In this document: positions 1 to 5,210 of the stretch, piece by piece
Layout of the letters: every line of letters starts with the position of its first letter
How positions within the stretch are numbered: the first letter of the stretch is position 1
NCBI GenBank assembly: GCA_023231265.1
Contig: JALNVT010000174.1
Span: 1 to 5,319, forward strand
Length of the DNA stretch: 5,319 nt
DNA from: Sphaerochaetaceae bacterium
GTDB taxonomy: Bacteria; Spirochaetota; Spirochaetia; Sphaerochaetales; Sphaerochaetaceae
Direction of reading: 5' to 3'
Notes under the pieces: generated by a model
Database searches by the model: none
What the model saw: the letters and a program-made list of their open reading frames with translations, nothing else
What the model was told of the DNA's origin: nothing
Position numbers and translations under genes: made by a program

Positions 1-117
1 GTATCTATAATCACACCACTTGTAATTGCTGTTATATTCAGATTTGGTCTTAGAGTTCCAATGCCTAAAGAGGGCTTCATCATGAACTTTATGTATTTAA
101 TTTATTACGCATTTTAA
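1..117 (+). CDS. tctB: TctB family small membrane subunit of a tripartite tricarboxylate transporter, C-terminal end only
   Basis: The window opens inside this reading frame; 38 codons remain before a TAA at 115-117. The visible tail begins VSIITPLVIAVIFRFGLRVP and continues with MPKEGF, a hydrophobic helix followed by the basic/proline phrase that ends the last membrane segment of TctB proteins. A second short hydrophobic stretch (MNFMYLIYYAF) closes the protein. TctB is the small, roughly four-helix subunit that pairs with TctA in the inner membrane to import carboxylates delivered by the periplasmic binding protein TctC. The stop lies 15 nt before the tctA start, the usual tctB-tctA operon arrangement; tctC would be expected further upstream, outside the window. 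The assignment rests on this short tail plus the unmistakable downstream tctA. Confidence 0.82.
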   Translation, partial: VSIITPLVIAVIFRFGLRVPMPKEGFIMNFMYLIYYAF

Positions 118-123
118 AAGGAG
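118..123 (+). promoter_or_regulatory. Ribosome binding site of tctA
   Basis: AAGGAG lies 9 nt before the ATG at 133, directly after the tctB stop codon. This near-perfect Shine-Dalgarno sequence fixes the tctA start and suggests independent translation initiation within the operon rather than coupling to tctB. Confidence 0.85.
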
Positions 124-132
124 AATTCTAAT

Positions 133-1653
133 ATGTCTATTTTACAACAATTTGGGATCTTCTTCGCTCAAATTGGCACAATTCTGACCAATCCTTCACA
201 GTTAATTTTGTTGTTTGCATGTACATTCATGGGAATAATATTTGGTGCATTGCCTGGTCTGACAGCAACCCTAGGTGTTGCTTTACTTACAACTCTTACA
301 TATGGAATGGACTTAAATGTAGCAATGGTTGCATTGATGGCTATTTATGTAGGTGAAGTTTATGGTGGTTCTTTTTCAGCTATCACAATCAACATTCCAG
401 GTACTGCTGCAAGTGCAGCAACTGCTATGGAAGGTTATCCTATGGCAAAGAAGGGACTTGCTGGTAAGTCTTTAGGTCTCACAACCACTGCTTCCGCAAT
501 TGGAACATGCATAAGTATTTTATTCGTTGTTGTGTTCATACCGTTGATGTCACAGTTGGCTCTTCAGTTCACATCTTTCGAATATTTTCTGCTTGCTTTC
601 TTCGGTATTTTGATAAGTGGATCTATATCATGTCCTGATACAGTACAGAAAGGCTGGTTGGCTGGTTTCTTGGGACTGTTTCTTGCCATGGTTGGTTGCG
701 ATACTCTTCAAGTTTATCCCAGATATACACTTGGTTTCCATGCTCTTGAAGGTGGTGTTGAGGTTGTTCCTGTTTTGATAGGTGCCTTTGGTATACCTCA
801 GATAATTCAATCTCTAGGAGAGAATCAGAAACCACCAAAAGCTACAAAACTTGATAAAATCATTCCATCATGGGCAGTTATTGGTTCCAATATAAAACAC
901 ATAGTAAGATCAGCACTGATTGGTGTTGGTATTGGCTCTGTTCCTGGTATTGGTGAGGATATTGCTGCTTGGGTTTCTTATGGAACTGCAAAGAGCACTT
1001 CAAAACATCCAGAGCTTTATGGCACTGGTTATGAAGAGGGAATAGTTGCAACCGAGGTTGCAAACAATGCCTGCATAGGTGGAGCCATGATTCCATTGCT
1101 TTCAATGGGTATTCCAGGCTCCCCTCCTGCTGCAATGTTACTTGGAGCTTTCTTGTTGCATGGAGTGTCTCCTGGACCCATGTTATCAATAGATCGCCCT
1201 GGATTCATCACAGAGATAGCGGCTATATTGTTGCTTGCTTCCTTTGCAATGTGGTTCTGCGGTATCTACTTGGCTCCTAAGGTAGTTAAATTACTTCAGA
1301 TACCACCAGCATTGTTCATGCCTGTTGTTGGTGTACTGTGTATCATTGGTTCATATTCTTTAGGTCTGAAATTTATCAACCTATACCTCATGATTCCAAT
1401 GGGTATCATAACTTATTACCTAACAAAATATGGCTTTCCAGTTCCTCCTCTTGTAATTGGCGTTATTTTGAATGGAATGGCTGATGCAAATCTGCGTCGA
1501 GGTCTCATGGTAAGTGAGGGCTCGTTGAAACCATTATTCACTCGCCCTGTATGTTTGATCCTCATATTTGTTATTGCAATGACATTTATAACAGGAACTC
1601 AGACCTATAAGAATTGGAAGATAAGGCGACAGAGTTCAAATAGTAATAAATAA
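133..1653 (+). CDS. tctA: TctA family large permease of a tripartite tricarboxylate transporter
   Basis: This 506-aa polytopic inner-membrane protein is the transport channel of a TTT system, which imports citrate-like or other carboxylates (substrate set by TctC) using an ion gradient. Length matches the family (about 500 aa). Signature segments are all present: GALPGLTATLGVALL at residues 38-52; NIPGTAASAATAMEGYP at 87-103; GSVPGIGEDIAAW at 268-280; and the conserved block from E302 to about M350, containing ATEVANN, GGAMIPLLSMGIPGSP and LLHGVSPGPM. These form the two internally similar halves typical of TctA, each with a PG loop. Hydrophobic segments recur to about residue 488, followed by a short charged tail rich in K, R, S and N. 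The ATG at 133 has a strong ribosome binding site. It follows tctB by 15 nt and is followed by a terminator, so it is the last gene of the operon. Substrate cannot be read from this subunit. Confidence 0.96.
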   Translation: MSILQQFGIFFAQIGTILTNPSQLILLFACTFMGIIFGALPGLTATLGVALLTTLTYGMDLNVAMVALMAIYVGEVYGGSFSAITINIPGTAASAATAMEGYPMAKKGLAGKSLGLTTTASAIGTCISILFVVVFIPLMSQLALQFTSFEYFLLAFFGILISGSISCPDTVQKGWLAGFLGLFLAMVGCDTLQVYPRYTLGFHALEGGVEVVPVLIGAFGIPQIIQSLGENQKPPKATKLDKIIPSWAVIGSNIKHIVRSALIGVGIGSVPGIGEDIAAWVSYGTAKSTSKHPELYGTGYEEGIVATEVANNACIGGAMIPLLSMGIPGSPPAAMLLGAFLLHGVSPGPMLSIDRPGFITEIAAILLLASFAMWFCGIYLAPKVVKLLQIPPALFMPVVGVLCIIGSYSLGLKFINLYLMIPMGIITYYLTKYGFPVPPLVIGVILNGMADANLRRGLMVSEGSLKPLFTRPVCLILIFVIAMTFITGTQTYKNWKIRRQSSNSNK

Positions 1654-1675
1654 GTTCGAATGGCGTGGTTATTTT

Positions 1676-1712
1676 GGAGTTACTGCAGTGATGTACAGTA
1701 GCTCCTTTGTTT
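1676..1712 (+). terminator. Intrinsic terminator of the tct operon
   Basis: GGAGTTACTG (1676-1685) pairs with CAGTAGCTCC (1696-1705) across a 10-nt loop, giving a 10-bp stem with one G-T wobble, followed by TTTGTTT (1706-1712). It begins 22 nt after the tctA stop. The T run is interrupted by one G, so termination may be moderate. Confidence 0.75.
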
Positions 1713-1786
1713 CATAATCAAAATCACATTTTTTTCCAAATTAAAACGATTAACCCATTATATCATCCATAAACAAGCGAAAAACA

Positions 1787-1815
1787 TTGCTAAAACCATA
1801 TATGCATGCTAATAT
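1787..1815 (+). promoter_or_regulatory. Possible sigma-70 promoter in the post-tctA gap
   Basis: TTGCTA (1787-1792), a 17-nt spacer and TAATAT (1810-1815) preceded by TG at 1807-1808, an extended -10 arrangement. Each hexamer matches consensus at four of six positions. In DNA this AT-rich such matches arise by chance, and there is no gene downstream until 2330. Confidence 0.25.
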
Positions 1816-1900
1816 TTATTTGATTAAAAAAAAATGAAAATTATGTGAAATTATTGGTACGATTGAGATCTATAAAATCATCTTACCTACCTGAAGAGCA

Positions 1901-1925
1901 CAGATTCAAATCTGCTGCACAGCAG
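1901..1925. repeat. Two overlapping CA-centred inverted repeats
   Basis: CAGATT-CA-AATCTG (1901-1914) and CTGCTG-CA-CAGCAG (1912-1925) are both perfect 6+6 dyads with the same CA centre, and they share the CTG at 1912-1914. Two-nucleotide loops are too small for stable RNA hairpins of full length, so a pair of dimeric-protein binding sites is the more natural reading. Confidence 0.6.
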
Positions 1926-1973
1926 TGTCTTTAAAATTACTGTTTTGGCCACTTTATTAGGATTACCTCAATG

Positions 1974-2025
1974 TTGTTGGACGTCAAAAGCGCCACCATC
2001 TGTAGATATTCCAACAAGATGGCCA
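1974..2025. repeat. Long-range inverted repeat with flanking TGGCCA
   Basis: TTGTTGGA (1974-1981) and TCCAACAA (2010-2017) are perfect 8-bp inverted repeats 28 nt apart. TGGCCA follows the right arm at 2020-2025, and another copy lies at 1946-1951 before the left arm. The right arm region 2007-2026 can also pair imperfectly with 1945-1964 (13 of 20 Watson-Crick pairs plus three G-T), so two alternative folds are possible. Confidence 0.5.
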
Positions 2026-2030
2026 GACTG

Positions 2031-2054
2031 TCATTGTGTTTACATATACAATGA
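2031..2054. repeat. Short stem-loop
   Basis: TCATTGT (2031-2037) pairs with ACAATGA (2048-2054), extendable inward by a G-T and a T-A pair. It is AT-rich and followed by a broken T-rich stretch, so it is at best a weak terminator. Confidence 0.4.
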
Positions 2055-2243
2055 TTTCAATTATTTGCTCATTCTTGATACCTAATTGTGACTATTTTAG
2101 GCATCATTTTCTGTATTTCCATTTTTTTTAACTGAGTTTATTTTATCTGACGAGATAGATATGCAGCATCTGCATTCGATTTGACTGATTGAAAACAGGT
2201 GCTCAGACCTACTTGAATGATAATTATAAAATATATGGTGAAA

Positions 2244-2309
2244 AACGTTAACTATTTGGCTACATAGGATAACTATGTATTTATCTTTGTATCTAAATTA
2301 GAACGTTAA
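2244..2309 (+). promoter_or_regulatory. Operator-like cluster upstream of the ATPase gene
   Basis: Within 90 nt of the start codon are two AACGTTAA copies (2244-2251 and 2302-2309), a direct repeat TAACTAT at 2249-2255 and 2270-2276 exactly 21 bp apart (two helical turns), and a perfect dyad TACATAG-GATAA-CTATGTA (2261-2279). No convincing -35/-10 pair could be placed; the region is assigned as regulatory only because of the repeats and the position. Confidence 0.45.
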
Positions 2310-2317
2310 ACAAAAAA

Positions 2318-2323
2318 AAGAGG
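2318..2323 (+). promoter_or_regulatory. Ribosome binding site that sets a GTG start
   Basis: AAGAGG, preceded by an A run from 2312, ends 6 nt before the GTG at 2330. An in-frame TAA at 2294-2296 and the lack of another start codon between them make this GTG the only sensible start; the next in-frame ATG (codon 41) would remove the Walker A motif. Confidence 0.8.
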
Positions 2324-2329
2324 TCTAAC

Positions 2330-3679
2330 GTGCTAAAAAGGAAGATATACAGCGATCTTAGCAACTGGAAAAATTGTGCTCAGAAAACAGCTCTAATTGT
2401 AACTGGGGTCAGCCAGTGTGGAAAATCATCTGCTATTAGAGATTTTGGTATGAAAAACTACAGTACATTTGTTGAATTCAATTTCTCAGAGCATCAAAAT
2501 TCAAAATTATTGAAAGATAGAGATTTCTCAAAGCAGGATCTATACATCGAGCTATCTCGACAGGGAAAGACTTATTTGCTGCCAGGTAGAACTTTGATAT
2601 TCCTAGATGAAGTTCAAACTTTCAAACAGATATTGCCCATGATTCCAGAACTTGTATCAGATAACAAGTATGATTTCATCTTGAGTGGATCATTCTTGAA
2701 TGTGGAGATGAAAGAAGAGATAGAATCTCTTCCTCAAAAATATATACAGGTATTGGAGATGTATCCCCTCAACTTTGAAGAGTTCTTGACAGCCCACAAT
2801 GTAAACAGCGATATATTTGAATATCTTGAAGATTGCTTCATCAACAAGAAGACAATCAATGAGGGAATCCATAATGTACTCATGAATCACTTCAACAAAT
2901 ATCTCTTAGTAGGCGGAATGCCAGCACCTGTTGAAGAATATCTGAACACATTGGATTTAAACAGAGTTGATGACAAAAAGAAGCATATTGATGAGGTCTA
3001 TCGAACTGAGATCACCAGGTATTCAAAAAATACCAAACAGAATATGGTGAAGCTTTACAACAATATTCAAAAGCAGGTCAAAAAGAACAACATCAGATTC
3101 AAATTGAGTGAATTTGATAAGAACGCAAGATTTGAGAATGCAGAGCATAAAATAAATTGGCTTGTTGATGCAGGTTTTGCTCTCTCTGTTCCAAATGTTA
3201 CAGAACTCAACACTCCACTTGGAAACAATGAATCAAAAAATCTCTTCAAACTTTATAAATCAGATATAGGTCTTGTTACAAAAGATTTGGATGATGAATC
3301 AAAGAATGATCTACTTGAAAACATTCCATCAAAAAACAAAAAGGGCCTTTATGAGAATGCTCTGGCATCTGAATTGCTATCAAATGGCTACAAGCTATTT
3401 TATTACAACATAAACAATAAAGGAAAAATTGTTTTCATGGTTGAAATTGATAACAAGATCATTCCATTGGTAATAAAAGGCAAGAACACCATCAACAAGC
3501 ACTCTCTGCTGAACATTCTTCTAGATGGAGATAAGTACAATTTCAGTGAGGGATATGCTCTTTATGGAGGCAATTTAATTCAGAGTGGTAAGATCACATA
3601 CCTTCCTATCTACATGAGCATGTTCTTAAAAAACAACAAGACAAAATATACATCTGAACCACTGGATCTGGTGATTTAG
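2330..3679 (+). CDS. AAA (AAA_14)/DUF4143 ATPase with degenerated PD-(D/E)XK-like C-terminal domain
   Basis: A 449-aa protein of the abundant bacterial and archaeal ATP-binding family with an N-terminal AAA_14 domain and a C-terminal DUF4143 domain, whose cellular role is largely unknown. Visible motifs: Walker A GVSQCGKS (26-33), Walker B LIFLDE (89-94), a sensor-like LSGS (118-121), the family phrase YPLNFEEFL (145-153), LLVGGMP (192-198), WLVDAGFA (277-284) and FKLYKSDIGL (306-315). The C-terminal domain should carry E...EVDF...EVK; here E342 (in LYENALASELL) and K383 remain, but the EVDF Asp is V368 (KIVF) and the EVK Glu is V381 (VIK). Members with these residues are usually read as nuclease-like, so this copy is probably an ATPase without nuclease activity, or a drifting paralogue. 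The frame is intact from GTG to TAG and length is normal. It has its own upstream control region and terminator, so it is likely monocistronic. It is not obviously linked to carboxylate transport. Confidence 0.9.
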   Translation: MLKRKIYSDLSNWKNCAQKTALIVTGVSQCGKSSAIRDFGMKNYSTFVEFNFSEHQNSKLLKDRDFSKQDLYIELSRQGKTYLLPGRTLIFLDEVQTFKQILPMIPELVSDNKYDFILSGSFLNVEMKEEIESLPQKYIQVLEMYPLNFEEFLTAHNVNSDIFEYLEDCFINKKTINEGIHNVLMNHFNKYLLVGGMPAPVEEYLNTLDLNRVDDKKKHIDEVYRTEITRYSKNTKQNMVKLYNNIQKQVKKNNIRFKLSEFDKNARFENAEHKINWLVDAGFALSVPNVTELNTPLGNNESKNLFKLYKSDIGLVTKDLDDESKNDLLENIPSKNKKGLYENALASELLSNGYKLFYYNINNKGKIVFMVEIDNKIIPLVIKGKNTINKHSLLNILLDGDKYNFSEGYALYGGNLIQSGKITYLPIYMSMFLKNNKTKYTSEPLDLVI

Positions 3680-3718
3680 TTTCAGAAAGTATACATTTTG
3701 TCCTTCAATCATAATTTT

Positions 3719-3755
3719 AAAGATTCAGAGAGCACTGTCTCCTGAATCTTTTTTT
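3719..3755 (+). terminator. Strong intrinsic terminator of the ATPase gene
   Basis: AAAGATTCAG (3719-3728) pairs perfectly with CTGAATCTTT (3742-3751), with further AGA/TCT pairing possible in the loop. A run of seven T (3749-3755) follows the stem's GC core. It lies 40 nt after the stop codon. Confidence 0.88.
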
Positions 3756-3908
3756 GGAATCAAATGAAACTCTGTTACTGAACATAACACAATTATACCC
3801 AAAGTTTCCTGTAAATGGTAAATTTTGATAAATATAAATAAATTAATCCACTGTATATTTTAAATATAAGTATATAGGTCCTATTTAGGAATGTTTTACC
3901 TGTAAATA
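3756..3908. other. AT-rich non-coding spacer
   Basis: No gene seen. It contains a perfect AT palindrome TATATTT-T-AAATATA (3854-3868), a small dyad ATAGG-T-CCTAT (3874-3884), and the first copy of CCTGTAAAT (3808-3816), which recurs at 3899-3907 just before the promoter described next. Confidence 0.5.
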
Positions 3909-3944
3909 AAATTTGTTTGACAAATTTCATATATGCTATAGGAT
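3909..3944 (+). promoter_or_regulatory. Candidate sigma-70 promoter overlapped by an inverted repeat
   Basis: A perfect -35 hexamer TTGACA (3917-3922) is followed after 16 nt by TAGGAT (3939-3944), which matches the -10 consensus at four positions. The -35 lies within the inverted repeat AAATTTG-TTTGA-CAAATTT (3909-3927), so a bound dimer would block it. Transcription would start near 3951. No protein gene follows on this strand. Confidence 0.5.
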
Positions 3945-4019
3945 ATAGATAACTCATGGATCAATATCTTTTTTGTGCTTGGTATTGAGTGTTTGTTATT
4001 GTTAAAAATCGACTCGTTA

Positions 4020-4046
4020 GATCTTTATTTCTATTTGATAAAGATT
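4020..4046 (+). repeat. Internal hairpin of the candidate small RNA
   Basis: ATCTTTAT (4021-4028) and ATAAAGAT (4038-4045) are a perfect 8-bp inverted repeat with a 9-nt loop; a G-T pair at 4020/4046 extends it. Confidence 0.55.
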
Positions 4047-4079
4047 TCACATTCTTTTTTTACCCTCCTTATAATATTT

Positions 4080-4115
4080 CCATGTGGTATCTTTGATACT
4101 GCATGGTTTTTTTTT
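4080..4115 (+). terminator. Strong plus-strand intrinsic terminator
   Basis: CCATG-TG-GTATC (4080-4091) pairs with GATAC-TG-CATGG (4095-4106) around a TTT loop: a 12-bp stem whose only imperfections are two adjacent G-T wobbles. Nine T follow (4107-4115). On the opposite strand the stem is not followed by a T run, so it acts on plus-strand transcripts. It lies 360 nt after the ATPase terminator, which suggests it serves a separate transcript. Confidence 0.85.
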
Positions 4116-4117
4116 GC

Positions 4118-4150
4118 AAAAAAAACTTCCCAGAACTCAATCAAGGGAAG
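4118..4150 (-). terminator. Intrinsic terminator of the dehydrogenase gene
   Basis: Read on the minus strand, CTTCCC (4150-4145) pairs with GGGAAG (4131-4126) across a 13-nt loop, followed by eight T (A run 4118-4125 on the plus strand). It starts 23 nt after the dehydrogenase stop. Its T tail is separated by only GC from the T tail of the opposing terminator. Confidence 0.85.
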
Positions 4151-4173
4151 AAAAGCATTATCTAAAATTCAAA

Positions 4174-5133
4174 TTATTTGCTGACGCAGTTAACAACCTC
4201 ACCACCTACAAAACTCTTCAAATTCTCCACGGCAATATTCATGAGCCGTGATCTGGATTCCCTAGGAGCCCAGGCAATATGAGGAGTTACAATGCAATTG
4301 TCCAATGCTGTCAATCTGTTCTGACCTTTTGGAGGTTCAACAGCCAGCACATCAAGTGCTGCACCAGCTAATTTCTTGGTCTCAAGAGCCTCAAACAGAT
4401 CATCTTCATCAATCAGAGGGCCTCGTGATGTATTTATGAGAATTGCCCCATCTTTCATCTCAGCTATTGTATTTTTGTTTATCATCTTTGTGTTCTCTTT
4501 GAAGAGTGGACAGTGGAGAGTCACAACATCACTTTGCTGAAGAAGCTCATCAAGTGATACATATTCAATTCCTTCTTTCTGGAACTCTTTATTTACATAT
4601 GCATCATAAGCCAAAACTTTCATGCCAAAGCCTTTTGCAATGATGCTCGTTGCATGACCAATTCTTCCCATACCAACGATACCAATTGTCTTGCCATACA
4701 ATTCCATGCTTGGATAATCCCAAAAACAAAAATCAGGACTGTCAGCCCATGCTCCCTCGGAGACTCTCTTTGAGTGATGCCCCACGTGGTGGCACAATTC
4801 CAGTAGAAGGGCAAAAACAAACTGTGATACAGCTGTTGTTCCATAGGTTGGTATGTTTGTAACAACGACTCCTCTTTTCTTAGCTGCTTCAACATCAACA
4901 ACATTGTAACCTGTTGCAAGAACTCCAACATATTTCAAATTTGGGCAGGCAGCAAATTCTTTCTCTCCTAGAGGAGTCTTGTTGGTCAATACAAATTGAG
5001 CATCACCAATTCTATCTATTATATCTTTTCCTTCAGTTCTATCATAAACCTTGATATCACCAATGCTAGAAAAACCATTCCAAGTCAAATCTCCTGGATT
5101 CAAAGTGTAACCATCCAATACTACAATGTTCAT
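4174..5133 (-). CDS. D-2-hydroxyacid dehydrogenase, hydroxypyruvate reductase/glycerate dehydrogenase type
   Basis: A complete 319-aa cytoplasmic NAD(P)-dependent enzyme that interconverts D-2-hydroxyacids and 2-oxoacids, for example D-glycerate and hydroxypyruvate. The N-terminal catalytic domain opens with MNIVVLDGYTLNPGDLTW, typical of the HprA-like group, and carries LATGYNVVDVEAAKKRG (72-88). The Rossmann domain has GMGRIG (154-159) and D177 at the end of the second strand, which favours NAD over NADP. The catalytic triad is complete: R237 in NTSRGPLID, E266 in AVEPP and H285 in TPHIAWAP. Length matches the family. The ATG has AAGGAG 7 nt upstream and a good promoter beyond it. The gene converges on the ATPase and has its own terminator, so it appears monocistronic. 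Substrate is uncertain: the sequence resembles hydroxypyruvate/glycerate enzymes, but lactate or other 2-oxoacid activity cannot be excluded. Confidence 0.94.
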   Translation of the reverse strand: MNIVVLDGYTLNPGDLTWNGFSSIGDIKVYDRTEGKDIIDRIGDAQFVLTNKTPLGEKEFAACPNLKYVGVLATGYNVVDVEAAKKRGVVVTNIPTYGTTAVSQFVFALLLELCHHVGHHSKRVSEGAWADSPDFCFWDYPSMELYGKTIGIVGMGRIGHATSIIAKGFGMKVLAYDAYVNKEFQKEGIEYVSLDELLQQSDVVTLHCPLFKENTKMINKNTIAEMKDGAILINTSRGPLIDEDDLFEALETKKLAGAALDVLAVEPPKGQNRLTALDNCIVTPHIAWAPRESRSRLMNIAVENLKSFVGGEVVNCVSK

Positions 5134-5140
5134 ACAAACG

Positions 5141-5146
5141 CTCCTT
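5141..5146 (-). promoter_or_regulatory. Ribosome binding site of the dehydrogenase gene
   Basis: AAGGAG on the minus strand, 7 nt before the ATG at 5133, confirms the start. Confidence 0.85.
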
Positions 5147-5162
5147 GTTTAATCGTAAATAA

Positions 5163-5191
5163 ATAATAAACCATAAAAACTATGTGGTCAA
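5163..5191 (-). promoter_or_regulatory. Sigma-70 promoter of the dehydrogenase gene
   Basis: On the minus strand, TTGACC (5191-5186) and TATTAT (5168-5163) are separated by exactly 17 nt, each matching consensus at five of six positions. Transcription would begin near 5156, leaving a leader of about 22 nt that contains the ribosome binding site. Confidence 0.75.
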
Positions 5192-5202
5192 TAATAACAT
5201 TC

Positions 5203-5210
5203 TGTATACA
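5203..5210. promoter_or_regulatory. GntR/FadR-like operator half-palindrome TGTATACA
   Basis: The perfect palindrome TGTATACA lies 11 bp upstream of the dehydrogenase -35 box. It fits the T-GT-AC-A core recognised by FadR-subfamily GntR regulators, which often control carboxylate and sugar-acid genes. Its position upstream of -35 would suit activation or looping better than simple occlusion. No regulator gene is in the window, and the motif is only 8 bp. Confidence 0.4.

Larger units (their letters stand above)
1713..2240. other. Gene-free gap rich in short palindromes
   Basis: No reading frame on either strand resembles a known protein and none has both a start and a credible ribosome binding site; the longest open stretches are a few dozen codons. 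What stands out is dyad symmetry: CAGATT-CA-AATCTG (1901-1914) overlapping CTGCTG-CA-CAGCAG (1912-1925); TGGCCA at 1946-1951 and 2020-2025; TTGTTGGA (1974-1981) with TCCAACAA (2010-2017); TCATTGT (2031-2037) with ACAATGA (2048-2054); ATGCAG-CAT-CTGCAT (2161-2175). The gap could hold protein binding sites, a structured RNA or a decayed element; the sequence alone does not decide. Confidence 0.6.
3951..4115 (+). ncRNA. Candidate small RNA between convergent genes
   Basis: A plausible promoter (TTGACA at 3917) and a very strong terminator (4080-4115) bracket about 165 nt without a credible protein. Inside, ATCTTTAT (4021-4028) pairs with ATAAAGAT (4038-4045), giving a hairpin before the terminator stem. 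The only ATG frame near the 5' end (3956) gives 10 codons and has no ribosome binding site. A GTG frame from 3975 gives 69 codons, but it has no ribosome binding site and runs through both terminators, so it is not accepted. The nine-T tail resembles Hfq-dependent sRNA ends. The alternative is that the terminator merely backs up the ATPase terminator. No known RNA family is recognised. Confidence 0.4.

Noticed and set aside
878..1211. Minus-strand open frames inside tctA
   Set aside because: They are shadows of the strongly conserved tctA frame, with glutamine/histidine-rich meaningless translations and no ribosome binding sites.
1885..1960. tRNA-like stretch: GATTCAAATC resembles a T-arm or Leu-type anticodon loop
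   Set aside because: No acceptor stem, D-arm or correctly spaced second arm could be placed; the match is explained by the CAGATT-CA-AATCTG dyad.
1890..2060. Remnant transposase suggested by short open stretches on both strands
   Set aside because: Frames are interrupted every 20-35 codons and none shows a recognisable transposase motif or IS end.
3689..3694. GTATAC just after the ATPase stop as a second GntR-like site
   Set aside because: Only the 6-bp core is shared, the outer T and A are not symmetric, and it is not near a promoter.
3975..4184. 69-codon plus-strand reading frame with hydrophobic residues (possible small membrane protein or toxin)
   Set aside because: It starts at GTG with no ribosome binding site, runs through two complete terminators (homopolymer T and A runs give its FFF and KK residues) and overlaps the dehydrogenase 3' end.
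4620..4931. Alternative frames inside the dehydrogenase gene on both strands
   Set aside because: They overlap the complete, motif-rich dehydrogenase and have no recognisable features.
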